Origin: Bombus terrestris
Lineage: Eukaryota > Arthropoda > Insecta > Hymenoptera > Apidae
DNA length: 64,000 nucleotides
Direction: 5' to 3'
Assembly (NCBI RefSeq): GCF_910591885.1
Contig: NC_063271.1
Location: 11,215,001-11,279,000, forward strand
This document shows positions 1-10,681 of the stretch, piece after piece; position 1 is the first letter of the stretch, and every line of letters starts with the position of its first letter. The notes under the pieces are model-generated. The model saw nothing but the letters and a program-made list of their open reading frames with translations. It did not search any database and was not told the origin of the DNA. Both the position numbers and the translations under genes were made by a program.

Positions 1-209
1 TCCCCTCGATCAGTATAAATAGACGATCATGTTCTCCAGACATAGTCAGTTGCGCGAATTAATATCAGTATCGAGTCATCGAGATCATCAGTCGAAAGAA
101 TAAGTATAACGAATCAGTCTAGCGAATCAGCATAACAATTAGTATCAGTAGCGCAGTAGCGCGCAATCTTATAACGAATATCATAGAGCGAGCAACGCTT
201 GCGATTAAT
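1..209 (+). promoter_or_regulatory. TATA-containing flank of the 31-bp array, possibly retrotransposon LTR
   Basis: A TATA-like string (tataaata) lies near position 15. About 30 bp downstream comes an initiator-like tcagt, followed by a stretch with many cagt/aatcag repeats that leads straight into the tandem array. A core promoter followed by tandem repeats is typical of LTR retrotransposon U3/R/U5 regions, but the 5' end is outside the window. No TG...CA boundaries, primer-binding site or second LTR can be confirmed. It could equally be a simple promoter or chance. Confidence 0.25.
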
Positions 210-1294
210 TTTGTATTCTACATTTTAAAATATCTGTAACTTTGTATTCTACATTTTAAAATATCTGTGATTTTGTATTCTATATTTTAAAATATCTGTA
301 ACTTTGTATTCTACATTTTAAAATATCTGTAACTTTGTATTCTACATCTTAAAATATCTGTAACTTTGTATTCTACATTTTAAAATATCTGTAACTTTGT
401 ATTCTACATTTTAAAATATTTGTAACTTTGTATTCTACATTTTAAAATATCTGTAACATTGTATTCTACATATTAAAATATCTGCAACTTTGTATTCTAC
501 ATTTTAAAATATCTGTAACATTGTATTCTACATTTTAAAATATCTGTAACATTGTATTCTACATTTTAAAATATTTGTAACTTTGTATTCTACATTTTAA
601 AATATCTGTAACATTGTATTCTACATTTTGAAATATTTGTAACTTTGTATTCTACATTTTAAAATATTTGTAACTTTGTATTCTACATTTTAAAATATCT
701 GCAACTTTGTATTCTACATTTTAAAATATCTGTAACATTGTATTCTACATTTTAAAATATCTGTAACTTTATATTCTACATTTTAAAATATCTGCAACTT
801 TGTATTCTACATTTTAAAATATTTGTAACTTTGTATTCTACATTTTAAAATATCTGTGATTTTGTATTCTATATTTTAAAATATCTGTAACTTTGTATTC
901 TACATTTTAAAATATCTGTAACTTTGTATTCTACATTTTAAAATATCTGTAACTTTGTATTCTACATCTTAAAATATCTGTAACTTTATATTCTACATTT
1001 TAAAATATTTGTAACTTTGTATTCTACATTTTAAAATATCTGTAACATTGTATTCTACATATTAAAATATCTGCAACTTTGTATTCTACATTTTAAAATA
1101 TCTGTAACATTGTATTCTACATTTTAAAATATTTGTAACTTTGTATTCTACATTTTAAAATATCTGTAACATTGTATTCTACATTTTAAAATATCTGCAA
1201 CTTTGTATTCTACATTTTAAAATATCTGTAACATTGTATTCTACATTTTAAAATATTTGTAACTTTGTATTCTACATTTTAAAATATCTGTAAA
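210..1294. repeat. 31-bp tandem repeat, 35 copies, no phase slips
   Basis: A 31-bp unit, consensus beginning tttgtattctacatttt and ending aaaatatctgtaac, repeats from 210 to 1294. Unit starts at 210, 241 and 1264 are exact multiples of 31 apart, giving 35 copies with no net indel. Units differ by a few diagnostic substitutions: ctgtaac/ctgcaac/tttgtaac endings, a cattg variant, and rare tatatt, catctt and catatt forms. Some variants recur 589 bp apart (19 units), which indicates a higher-order duplication. No ORF or RNA function is evident. It may be a satellite block or an expanded repeat inside an LTR. Confidence 0.97.
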
Positions 1295-1422
1295 TAGAGT
1301 TAACGAAATTAACTCGTCTCGTTATTAATTTAACCAACAACACGTCTCATCGTCCACCACAGAATCATATATTTAGATACTGAGTTACAATCATAATTGT
1401 TGCTAATATGTGATCGACAAAG

Positions 1423-1475
1423 GGTTAGAAATTCTTGAAACGTTGTGTGAATTCGCTGGTTTTTAACTCTTTGTG
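1423..1475 (+). repeat. 53-bp direct repeat, left copy
   Basis: This segment (ggttagaa.ttcttgaaacg ... ctctttgtg) recurs at 1866-1918 with about five differences. The two copies abut the two ends of the dispersed repeat at 1476-1859. It is too long for an ordinary target-site duplication, so it is better read as an older local duplication or the edge of a composite element. Confidence 0.85.
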
Positions 1476-1859
1476 TATAGTAAATTGCTATAAAATAGCA
1501 ACGAATTGCAGCAAAATTATTGCAATTTTACTATAGAAAATTATTATAGAATAATGAAAAATTGTATTAAAATATCTAAATTTTACTATAGAAAATTCTG
1601 CAAATTTTTTTTAATTAAAATATACAAAATATGATATTTTTATTAAAAATCGACTCTTTAAGCTCAAACTTTGGCCAGCGTTTCCTTAATCTTATCATAT
1701 TCTCTTTGCGTAATTGCAATTAACAAAGTGTCAAGACAGACGTGTAATTTAACGATTAAAAAGGAATTTTTTCGACTATTATTGGACAGACGATTGAAAT
1801 TGAAATTGTGAACTAAGCCGTAATGAACTTCTGATATTTAATTGATCTCTGGTGAAGCG
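1476..1859 (+). repeat. Dispersed repeat A, copy 1 (about 385 bp)
   Basis: This segment is closely similar to 14053-14438, in the same orientation, from the motif gctataaaatagcaa to ctctggtgaagcg. Similarity stops sharply at the same base on the right side of both copies (ggtgaagcg), the behaviour of a mobile-element end. It has no long ORF and no clear terminal inverted repeats. The 5' end is rich in short palindromes (ctatagaaaatt...). The class is unknown; it may be a truncated retroelement or a miniature element. Confidence 0.8.
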
Positions 1860-1865
1860 ACTAAC

Positions 1866-1918
1866 GGTTAGAATTTCTTGAAACGTTGTGTGAATTCCAT
1901 GATTTTTAACTCTTTGTG
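1866..1918 (+). repeat. 53-bp direct repeat, right copy
   Basis: This is the second copy of the 1423-1475 segment, starting a few bases after dispersed repeat A ends. The copies differ mainly in gaattcgctgg versus gaattccatg. Confidence 0.85.
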
Positions 1919-4074
1919 AGCTGAATGAATCTCTAGGATCCTATTAGATATCAACCTACAATTGCATTTTTAGTAGTCGAATAGATATTCGAATTTCGCT
2001 GGTCGATTTTGGATTGGGCATGAAGCGTTTGTTGGTTTCTAATCGTTCGCGAAAGATGAAACATTGCGGGACAAATTACAGAAATGAAAATTTCAAACGG
2101 ATTATCCTGTTTAATTTCGCTATTAAACAGCTTCTTGCTATAATTGGATAGTTGTGAAAGTCGAAGATTTTACGTTCATAGTTGGAGAAACCAAAGCGAA
2201 AACTCACCTAGAATCCCAACTAATCGCTGGATTCTCGTTTACGGTTGAAAAAAAACATTGGAAATTCTCGAACAAATTACGGGGACAAAAATCTAAGACC
2301 CATTACGTTAAGGAATTTTTTAATTCCACTATTAAATAACGCTAACTTCTGTAGTTACTCGTACGAACCACCAGAATTAATTACTCGATTCCCATCGTTG
2401 CGTAGATAAGGAAATTGCAGTGTTTAATTACGCGTAAGTCCCTTTGTTAATCGTCTTGCAAGCTATGGTGTGACTCGTGCGCATGCCGATGCGGGAATGT
2501 CGAGAAAAACGAAAAGGAGGCGGTTCTCGTTTCCCGGTACGATCGTCTCTTACTATCAGACAACGTGTTTTGTGGGAAAATTAAAAGCGTAAAAACGCAG
2601 AGAATGCGCGCGATGTGCGAAAGTAAATCAAACATCCGACGTAAAGTATTCGTTGTGATATCTAGTAAGTGAAATAAATTTCTGCCTTTGCTCTGTCTTT
2701 TTAATATCGTTTATAAAAATAGAATTCTTTACGAACGACAACGTTCGTTATAATGAACATTTTCGGATCCGTTACCATTCGCCTACAACATCATCGACAG
2801 ATTGAGAATTGCGAAAGAAAAAGGACACTCTGACGCAGAGTAAAATCCCATCTTGTTATCTCGTAGGCAACGCTCTGCAAATAGGCGAATATTATATCTT
2901 CGTAATTTTTGAGAATAACGCGAATGGACAATTTTTTTTTTCATTTGAAAGTAGTTTACCATCAATTCTCGTTGAGAATTATAAGTAAATTATTCTGGCG
3001 TGGTACTACAACACGAATAATAAATGATTATCGTATGTTTGATTCTGCGAATGGAAAATGAACACGCGAATGGTGAAAATCGCAGACTGTCGAACTCGGC
3101 AAAAGTATCCTCTAACTGATCTATCTATACGACGTATGAAAATGAGAATTGCAGAACAAGGAGTATAGCGCAAGACGGAGTAAAATCCTTGCGGAAAACG
3201 TCAAGTCGCTTATGTTGCAAGAAATTTTGTAAAGATAGGCAAATATTACATCGTCGTAATTTTTCAAGCCAACAAAATGGAACGCGTGTCTTTCGCGAAG
3301 AACATGTTTCCTTTTCAAGTTCTTCGTTCTCTTTAACGCCCATATCTGTCCAAAAAGTTTGGAAATTCCAGACCAAGAAGGTCGCTCTAGGACAGAACGA
3401 AATTCTCGCGGCAGACTGCGAGTCGCAATGGTTACAAACCCGAACACGAGTCGAGACAGAGATTAGGTGAAATGGACGCGTAGGAAGCCGAAGGTATCTC
3501 AGCGTGAGGATCCACTGGACAATCGGTGGACGAGCGAGAGGATGAAAAGGAAGAAGAGAAATGAAAGCGAGAGAGAGGGAGAGAGAGAGAAAAAGAAGGA
3601 TCGGTAGGCGCCTGGTCGTTTCGCTTCATAACGACCTTCGAGCGTTGTCGGTGTTGCTTTTCCCGACCCTTCGAGGCGAAAGAGAGTCGTCGACTACTTG
3701 TCCTACAATGAGGACCGCCGCCACGCCAGGAGGTGGTCCCTGACCGGAATAACGAGCCGAGAAAGACGGAGGCACGGGGCCCGCGGTGTCCTTCGGGCCG
3801 TTTGGCTTTCGTCGCGGACTTTGAGGGGCCGGTAACGACCCTTGAAATCGTTTGCACCCCGGCAAGGGAGGAATTTAGGGTTGCGGCTCTTTCTAATTCT
3901 CTTTTCGCGCAATTTACATCTACTCGTTGTCGACTTTCTCTTCTTATTTCGTTTCTTTCTGTTTTGTCTTTCGGACAGTTTTGCCGTCGTTCTCTGCGAA
4001 GTCTGATTTTTCTGAAGTATCTTTAGTACACGTGATACTTTATACTCTGTGTAGTATAAGATACAGCACTGCGA
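1919..4074. other. Non-coding stretch with a GC-richer island at 3430-3900
   Basis: Most of this stretch is AT-rich and featureless. From about 3430 to 3900 the sequence is CpG-rich and carries a purine-rich gaga/aagaag tract near 3560-3600. Overlapping ORFs occur on both strands there (up to 141 codons on the minus strand), but composition explains them: they lack domains and the two strands compete equally. It may be a promoter or regulatory island. Confidence 0.5.
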
Positions 4075-4104
4075 TGTAAATTAGAGACTCGAACACATTT
4101 CCTG

Positions 4105-4264
4105 TATTATTTCTTCGATACTTGCGAGAAACCACTGATCGTATTTGAACGTGTTCAGCGAAATTCTGATTATTATATCTTATTATATATTGTTATATAT
4201 TATTTCTTTGATACTTGCGAGAAACCACTGATCGTATTTGAACGTGTTCAACGAAATTCCGATC
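4105..4264. repeat. Direct duplication, about 66 bp twice, 95 bp apart
   Basis: The sequence from tattatttctt through gatacttgcgagaaaccact to cgaaattc occurs at about 4105-4170 and again at about 4199-4264 with only a few differences. The spacer is an AT dinucleotide-like stretch (ttatatattg). This is a recent local tandem duplication. Confidence 0.85.
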
Positions 4265-4354
4265 GTAAAAGACAAATCGAACGCTATAGAATACCTGACG
4301 TTACATGGCGAATTGTAGTTTCTCGTAATTGAAATAGAAATCGAAAAGAGAATT

Positions 4355-4640
4355 TTTCAACGTGACAATGCTGCTGTTCGTACAGCAGCCGCTATGAAAA
4401 AATGGGTTCAAGATTTCGTAGTAGAATTATTACCATGGCCAGTATCGATACGAACCCGATCGAGAACGTGTGGAAAGTTTCAGCGAGCGAAGTTTACGAT
4501 CGCCAGGAGCCACCTGTAGAAAATATTATTAAACTTCGAAGATAAATAAAATCGTGGGCGGATATTCACAATGAAACTTTAAATAAGTTAGGGTACAGTA
4601 TACCTAACAAGTTAATTTCAAAGAAGAAAATTTGTCGCAT
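4355..4640 (+). pseudogene. Decayed Tc1-like transposase, C-terminal part
   Basis: Translating the plus strand gives FQRDNAAVRTAAAMKKW, then ELLPWPA. After a break and frame change follows TNPIENVWK, then SWADIHNETLNKLGYSIPNK. These match the order of the Tc1/mariner catalytic half: the second catalytic Asp in FQ.DNA..HTA, the WPA-SPDLNPIE-NVW box with the final Glu, and the terminal SW.I...L..L..S.PN segment. The SPDL portion is altered or missing, a frameshift lies between the two blocks, and a stop codon follows the INPIE region (after KLRR). The N-terminal DNA-binding domain and the first catalytic Asp are absent. It is a dead fragment; the family assignment rests on motif recognition only. 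Confidence 0.8.
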
Positions 4641-5343
4641 CTTCAATCTTGTTTCGTATTGTAATATGAAATGATACAAGCGATTTTCTCAATTTTTGTT
4701 TTATTAACATTATCTAAATTTATCTAAAATCTCTTTATTCTAAAATTAGAATTATTATTAAAAAATAGAAATTCATTATCTAAAATTAGGATTGTTTTTA
4801 TAACTATTCACGGCACCGTGTAATGCATACGTGTGATTGGTAACGCATATTATCGTACACAACGTACACGACGCTGTTTTTTATAGCGCGGAATGTACCC
4901 TCCACGTTATACGTAGGTCCATTGTACGTTCATACTATGAAATTCATACATTTCCATAGGTTTTAGCTTTCTTTTCCTCGCCATTATCAGAATTGGTTGG
5001 TTCCGTACGTCAGAATAACGTACATAAAGTCTTACGGAAACGTGGACTGGCTTTGTAAAAGAGAAAAGCGAATTGTCGTAGCATGCCTTTTAAATGGCAT
5101 CTATTTCAATGGAAGGTCGTGGCCCTTCGCGCAGGTAGATCGAGGGTCGAGGCCAGACTACATCATCGAAATTAACAGCAATTAGTGGCTGCGTGCACCT
5201 ATTTACAGTTTTGCATTATCGATTTATTCGAAGTTCATTTTAATAGTATTATGAATTGTACACCTAACGCTTAAAAGTTGAATGTTTTCAAATTGTTTAA
5301 TCGTAGTCGTCATACAACTGTAATTAATACGAAAAATACGTAT
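4641..5343. other. AT-rich DNA holding a truncated short inverted-repeat element
   Basis: Positions about 4840-4932 resemble the right half of the element at 12219-12375: ttatcgtacaca, ctgttt, a tata.cgcggaatg block and a final ttgtac. This looks like a truncated copy of that family. No gene is supported; the 62-codon ORF at 4997-5185 has no recognisable features. Confidence 0.5.
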
Positions 5344-5594
5344 AGAACCTCGATTATCCGATGTGGTGAGCGGACCGGATCCACTTCGAATAATACGGAA
5401 AGTTGTATCGGTGTTCTTAAATCGTAGAATAAAATCGTAGAGAAGGTTTAATTAATTATTTGATCGGTCGGAAGTTTGATTAACCTTGCTGTCGCTTTCG
5501 TACTCGTGGTGTTGAAATTTCGAAGGAAAAAGTTGAAAGCGTCTCGGATGATACGAAACTTCGGTTAAACGGGTCTCGGATAACCGACACTACG
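5344..5594. mobile_element. Pogo/Tigger-like miniature element relic
   Basis: The left end reads agaacctcgattatccga. The right end, reverse-complemented, reads gtgtcggttatccgagaccc. A gaacctcgattatccg end is typical of insect pogo/Tigger-type elements. About 250 bp lie between the ends with no ORF. The inverted repeats are diverged and no clean TA duplication is visible, so the boundaries are approximate. Confidence 0.45.
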
Positions 5595-8279
5595 ACGCTG
5601 TGCTATTATCTGTTCGAAAATTCCATTCGTAGTACGTATGCCTAAATAAACTTTGAAATTTTCTCGAAAAGCTGTTGTCGCGGTATTTCTAAAGAAAGAA
5701 AAGAAGAAGAAGAAGAAGAAGAAAAAGAAGAGTCGCTACGAAGTCCATGATTACTCAACCCCCGACTCTAATTATGACAGCAAAGGGACCGTGCAATGGA
5801 AAGGTTGCTCGTGACTCGTGGCCTTACTACCTTCTCGTTCGCTAGCACCACCTCCTCTTTTATCTTTTTCCTACCGCTTCTCGCTCATCTTTCATCTTCG
5901 TCGGTTCTTAAGTTGCCCTTCGACTTGGCTGTAGTGGCCACCGAGAAAGACTAGCAGAGATTTATGTTCCCCGCCATGTTGACCCTTTCCTCGCTCGACT
6001 TTACGAGTCTTTAACCCCTTTGGGTGTTGCCCTCTTCCATCACGAGCAGGGAAGTCGGCTTCACGCTGTTTCCAAGCAATTTCTTGGGAATACTACACGC
6101 ATACATCGATGATATCGATGTTCAAGCAGGTTTTATTACGGACGATGTTTAGAGAACGAATTCTTGAAAATTACTATACGCTAGCCTTGTTCTACTTTTA
6201 CGCTTGACGTCTTCGAACACTTCGTTAACAGCTTCGATATCGACGTCGATATCGATTGGAAAATCAATAATTTTTCAGTTTGAAATTTTCCTTCGGTCAT
6301 TTCAAGCTGAAAGTTGTAGGAAATATCGATATACTTATTGAAGATTGGTAATACGTATTAATGAAGTATCATGGTCTTAATGTGTTCATATTCTCCAGCA
6401 AACATAGTATGGCTTCTCTTATACGCGACTTATTCTTGTAAAGCGAATGTCTTCTAAACATTTCCACAAGTAGAATCTGCTAAATTCGATAGAGATACAT
6501 ATTTACGAAGACAAATTTTCAAAAAGGAACAAATAATCTTGTAATCTGGAAATCCTAAACGATTACGTTTAACTAGATAGTTTTCTGTATTGAAATTTCA
6601 GACTTGGTAGGTTTCAATCTCCTAAAATATTAATTTCAAAATAGGAACACTTGTTAGAAGAATTTTATAGCAGGAAAAACATCAATTTCTTCCTAAGAAT
6701 ATAAAATGTCACATCGATCTCTTCCGAAAAACATCGAACAAAATAATGCTCGATCTTTAAACTACATTCGCGTTTCCATGAAACTTCTTCGACGTTGAAA
6801 GAACACACGAAATACTTTCTCCGGACAGGAACTAACAGTTAAAAGATATAACCTTTTGCTTGTTACCAATAACGAGACAAGAATGGACCTCTAATTAACT
6901 CGTATAATAGTCGCACAAGTAACTTAACCGTTCCATTCGATTCTCCTTGATAAATTCTCTCGTTCGATGCAAGTTGGCAGAAAAATCCTGGCAAAGCTCT
7001 TCGCGAGGGATGCATACCTATCCCTTGTTCGTGCGTTTAGATGACACTATCAGGCCGATTCGCACGAGTGCGCGCGCGCACGAAGATGTTTCACGTGCTG
7101 GAACATGCGGCGCGCTGTTCATCCTCTTATCTGGAATCTTTCGTGAACAAAACGGCTGGCTACGGTAACCAGCTAACATTTTGCATGCACGTGCATTCTT
7201 ACGCGATTGCAGAAATTTTTAACTCCAGCCTTTCGCTGTGCTCACTTTTAAATCGTTCGTTGTACGTGCGCTATGGTAGTCGCCGGGTAATTCTCGAAGC
7301 GTGCAACTTTTTTCATTGTAGGTTCGACCAAACTAACGAATTTTTTAGAATAATTGCGATCTTTAGACAGATTTTAAGAAGAATCGCTGTATATATAGAG
7401 ACGAGCGTATAAACAGGTTCGACTAACTTTGTATTGTTCGCATTTTGTCAAGTACCATAACCGTGCAATTGGAAATCTTCACATCGAACAATAGTTGGAA
7501 ATTAAGCAAACTCGAACTTCGTATAAGCAACTTTCCTATTTATACGCTTGTCATTGTACTTGATTACTGTGATACATGATTTAATCATTGATCGGTATTG
7601 CTAGATCATTGAGTCAGAATGCTTACTCCTAAGAGCGGATTAAATTTTGGGAAAATAGACGTTGTCATAGAACGAGACTGAAAGTAAAATGAAGTTCTTC
7701 AGACGATACTTCTATGTCTGCTCTATTCTTGTTCCATACGTAAGAAACGATTGAAGATATAAAATTCAGGCACGCGTGTTAGCTTATGTAACGCTATGAA
7801 AATAAAATTTGAAGTTAGTACGTGACGTACATAATAATTTCGGACGTGGACATTAAGGATATTTCATTCGCGATTTTCGCTATTCATTTTTCTCGTACGG
7901 TCGTCCCGTACGCCTCTATCTCATGACTAACAAGCAGAATGGTCATGCTTGTCCCGTAGAATGTGGTTCTCGCGAGAGAGCAAGTGTCGGCGACAGCATG
8001 GCAAGCAACAGTTTGCAGACGATAAATCACAATCCCCGAGCGTGTCGAACGAACTATCGGTTCTAGAAACGGTACTTCGATCGATCCGTGCGTCGCGAAT
8101 TCAGTGTCATCGACTCGACGTGGCGGGCTGCGAAATCGTGCGTTCGAACCACATGACTTCGTACACGAGAACACGATTCTAGTGCAATTGACACGCTCTG
8201 GGAATTTTGTTCACGGACAGTACCGATCGTACAATTTCATAAAATTCTACCTTGCAAAATTAAAATTTCTAATTTAAAT
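5595..8279. other. Non-coding stretch with GC-richer patches
   Basis: It contains an AAG-type microsatellite (5691-5732), a GC-richer patch at about 5745-6110, another at 6990-7300 and another at 7870-8180. The ORFs here (up to 123 codons at 7041-7412) have no domain, no clear splice context and overlapping competitors. No gene is supported. The patches are candidates for regulatory or conserved non-coding DNA. Confidence 0.5.
5691..5732. repeat. AAG microsatellite
   Basis: A run of aag/aaag repeats within a purine tract, about 40 bp. Confidence 0.95.
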
Positions 8280-8699
8280 AGATTCTTCTATCGTCCACGA
8301 ACTTTTCGAATTAAACCTTTCAACGATAAAATTCTTTCTACGGTACTTGCAAGCAGATAAACTTCCGAAAACCATTAAACTTCTCTCACAGCATAAAAAT
8401 TAGTTCTTTCGAAGTTAAAATCTCCAATCTAAGTAAATCTTTCTAGTTTCCGTATACTTTTGAAAATAGTTCTTTCAGCGCTAAAATTCTTTCTGTAGTA
8501 TTTATAAGCAGATCAACTTTCAAAAACCACCAAACTTCCCTTAAATTTGTCTACTTACCACGAACTTCTGAACATTCATTCGAACAGTAAAATCCTTTCT
8601 ACGGTATTTACAAGCAGACGAACTTACATGGTAAAGATCGCAGAAATTAGTTCTTTCGAAGTTAAGACTTGCAAATTAAATAAATTTCTCTACCGTCGA
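8280..8699. repeat. Older degenerate units of the 186-bp array
   Basis: Phrases such as tctacggta.tt.caagcaga, ttctttcgaagttaa and aaattctttct recur every 150-190 bp before the well-conserved array begins. A further trace follows at 9440-9485 (ccgcaatattcacaagcag). These appear to be ancestral, diverged copies of the same tandem unit. Confidence 0.6.
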
Positions 8700-9285
8700 C
8701 GAAATTCTAAAATTGCTCTTTTCAACGCTAAGATCTTTTCTCCGATATTCACCGGCAGATAAATTTCCAAAAGCCGCAATTTATACATCGTAAAAATCCT
8801 TCGAAAATTACTTCTGTGATTCGCCTAAAATCTCTAACTAATTACTTCTCTTCACTTTTCTAATTCAAAAGAAACTTTTTACCCGCGAAATTCTAAAATT
8901 GCTCTTTTCAACGCTAAGATCTTTTCTCCGATATTCACCGGCAGATAAATTTCCAAAAGCCGCAATTTATACATCGTAAAAATCCTTCGAAAATTACTTC
9001 TGTGATTCGCCTAAAATCTCTAACTAATTACTTCTCTTCACTTTTCTAATTCAAAAGAAACTTTTTACCCGCGAAATTCTAAAATTGCTCTTTTCAACGC
9101 TAAGATCTTTTCTCCGATATTCACCGGCAGATAAATTTCCAAAAGCCGCAAAATTTCTCTTATACATAAAAATCCTTCGAAAATTACATCTTTGATTCGC
9201 CTAAAATCTCTAACTAATTACTTCTCCTCACTTTTCTAATTCAGAAGAAACTTTTTACCCGCGAAATTCTAAAATTATTCTTATC
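8700..9285. repeat. 186-bp tandem repeat, about 3.1 copies
   Basis: The unit starts cgaaattctaaaattgctc at 8700, 8886 and 9072, with a partial fourth at 9262. The first two copies are essentially identical. The third carries a small insertion near the gccgca motif, lengthening it to about 190 bp. The unit contains the gatattcaccggcagataaa motif also found in diverged form upstream. No coding potential was seen. Confidence 0.95.
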
Positions 9286-9474
9286 ATCGTTAAAGCACTA
9301 TCCTGCAAATTGATAAAATAGAAGAGCAATTCTCAAAAAATCCTACTGTTTTCCCAATTAATCCTTAAAATTACTCCTTTTAAAATGAACATTTCCGACG
9401 AAACAAAAGTTCTGCTTTCTTCAAAGCTGTGAAATTACTCTCCTCCACATTAAAATACGTACTTTCCGCAATAT

Positions 9475-9724
9475 TCACAAGCAGGTTTGGGGTCGCGGCG
9501 GCGAAAGCGCGCGTCCCGAAAATACGAGTCGGCCGCGCTTTTTATTATTCATAAACCCATCGGGTCCCGCCGGTGAGAGAACATTTTCGACTCGGTGTAC
9601 GAGTCGGCTATCGTCACGTACACGCGTCCATACACTGTCGAGGTGATCGCGAGCATTGCTCGTGGAGACACGCGTGCGTGCTCGCGTGCACAAACGGGAC
9701 AACGGTGTTCAATTGCAATACGTA
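9475..9724. other. CpG-rich island without a supported gene
   Basis: About 240 bp of GC- and CpG-rich sequence carries short overlapping ORFs on both strands, none with recognisable domains. It ends at the left terminus of the Tc1-like element. It could be a promoter or regulatory island. Confidence 0.45.
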
Positions 9725-10679
9725 CAGTGGCTGGCGAAAGTATTCGCACACTTGTCGTCGTCGACATTTTTTTATGTACATGTTACGTGTGTTACTCTAA
9801 ACGTTTTCAAGATTCGTTGATACGCTAACGACATTCAACTATCACGGTTATATTGATAAAACTTCGAACGATTCTGGAAATATGTACGAGATGTTTAAAA
9901 AATGTTGCGAGATATTTAAACAGGCTATTGTCTACGATATTAGCCAGTTAATTGTTGCAAAAATTCTGAAAAATGTGTACTTAAAAAAATATGTTGGAAA
10001 AAAAAATGAACGAGTATACTCGTCAAATGCAGAGTGTGTGTGGCTGTTATAATGTAGAATTAAGTTGCGATGTAATGACTGTTTTGTTTTTTATTTTTAT
10101 TACTGACAGGTCTCGTCGTAACGCAAAATATTGTCATTTCTTCATGACGAGTATACTCGTCAGAAACAGCTAACTGGTTGATAAGTTTCAATGTTTAGTG
10201 GGACCATATTTAATATGTACCTATTATGTATATGCACAAGATGAGTATTCGTACTGTATATAGTGATATACTAGGAAATATAAGTTTGCAGTAAATATTT
10301 TGCAACTTCTATACGATTCGTTGATATTTATTTAATTTTTGTCTTTCGGTTTTCAGTGACTTCCGGTTGTCGAGCTTACAAATTTTTGTAAGGCCGACTA
10401 TTCAGTCAGTCTTCACGATATTTATTTCTATCTATCATTCATTTATCTAATTGTTAATTATAATTATCTTAAATCTATCTTATTCTACTGCTATCGTCTC
10501 TTCCTTTGAAGCCGTGCAATTTCTATATGTGTTTCTATATTAATTAGATTAGATTGAAATTTTGTCAGCGTCTCGTTACAGTGTTAATGAAGTATTAAAA
10601 TGTTTTATATAACACGCACGATATCCAGGTAAACATTTTCTGTGGTAAGAAGTGTGCGAATACTTTTTGCCAGCTACTG
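9725..10679. mobile_element. Non-autonomous Tc1-like transposon, 955 bp
   Basis: The left end is cagtggctggcgaaagtatt. The right end, reverse-complemented, is cagtagctggcaaaaagtat. Both continue into cgcacactt, giving inverted repeats of about 29 bp. TA dinucleotides flank both sides (9723-9724 and 10680-10681), as expected for Tc1/mariner insertion. The interior is AT-rich and carries no recognisable transposase; autonomous relatives are usually about 1.6 kb. Inside, the palindrome acgagtatactcgt occurs at about 10010 and again at about 10147, 137 bp apart, so a second small element may be nested within. Confidence 0.88.
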
Positions 10680-10681
10680 TA

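Noticed and set aside
210..1294. CRISPR array
   Set aside because: Units are contiguous without unique spacers, and the sequence is eukaryotic in character.
3432..3857. 141-codon minus-strand ORF in a GC island
   Set aside because: Overlapping ORFs exist on both strands; low-complexity Ser/Arg content from the gaga tract; no domain.
8140..8160. tRNA-like TpsiC-type string (gcgttcgaaccacatg)
   Set aside because: No matching acceptor, D-arm or anticodon structure upstream.
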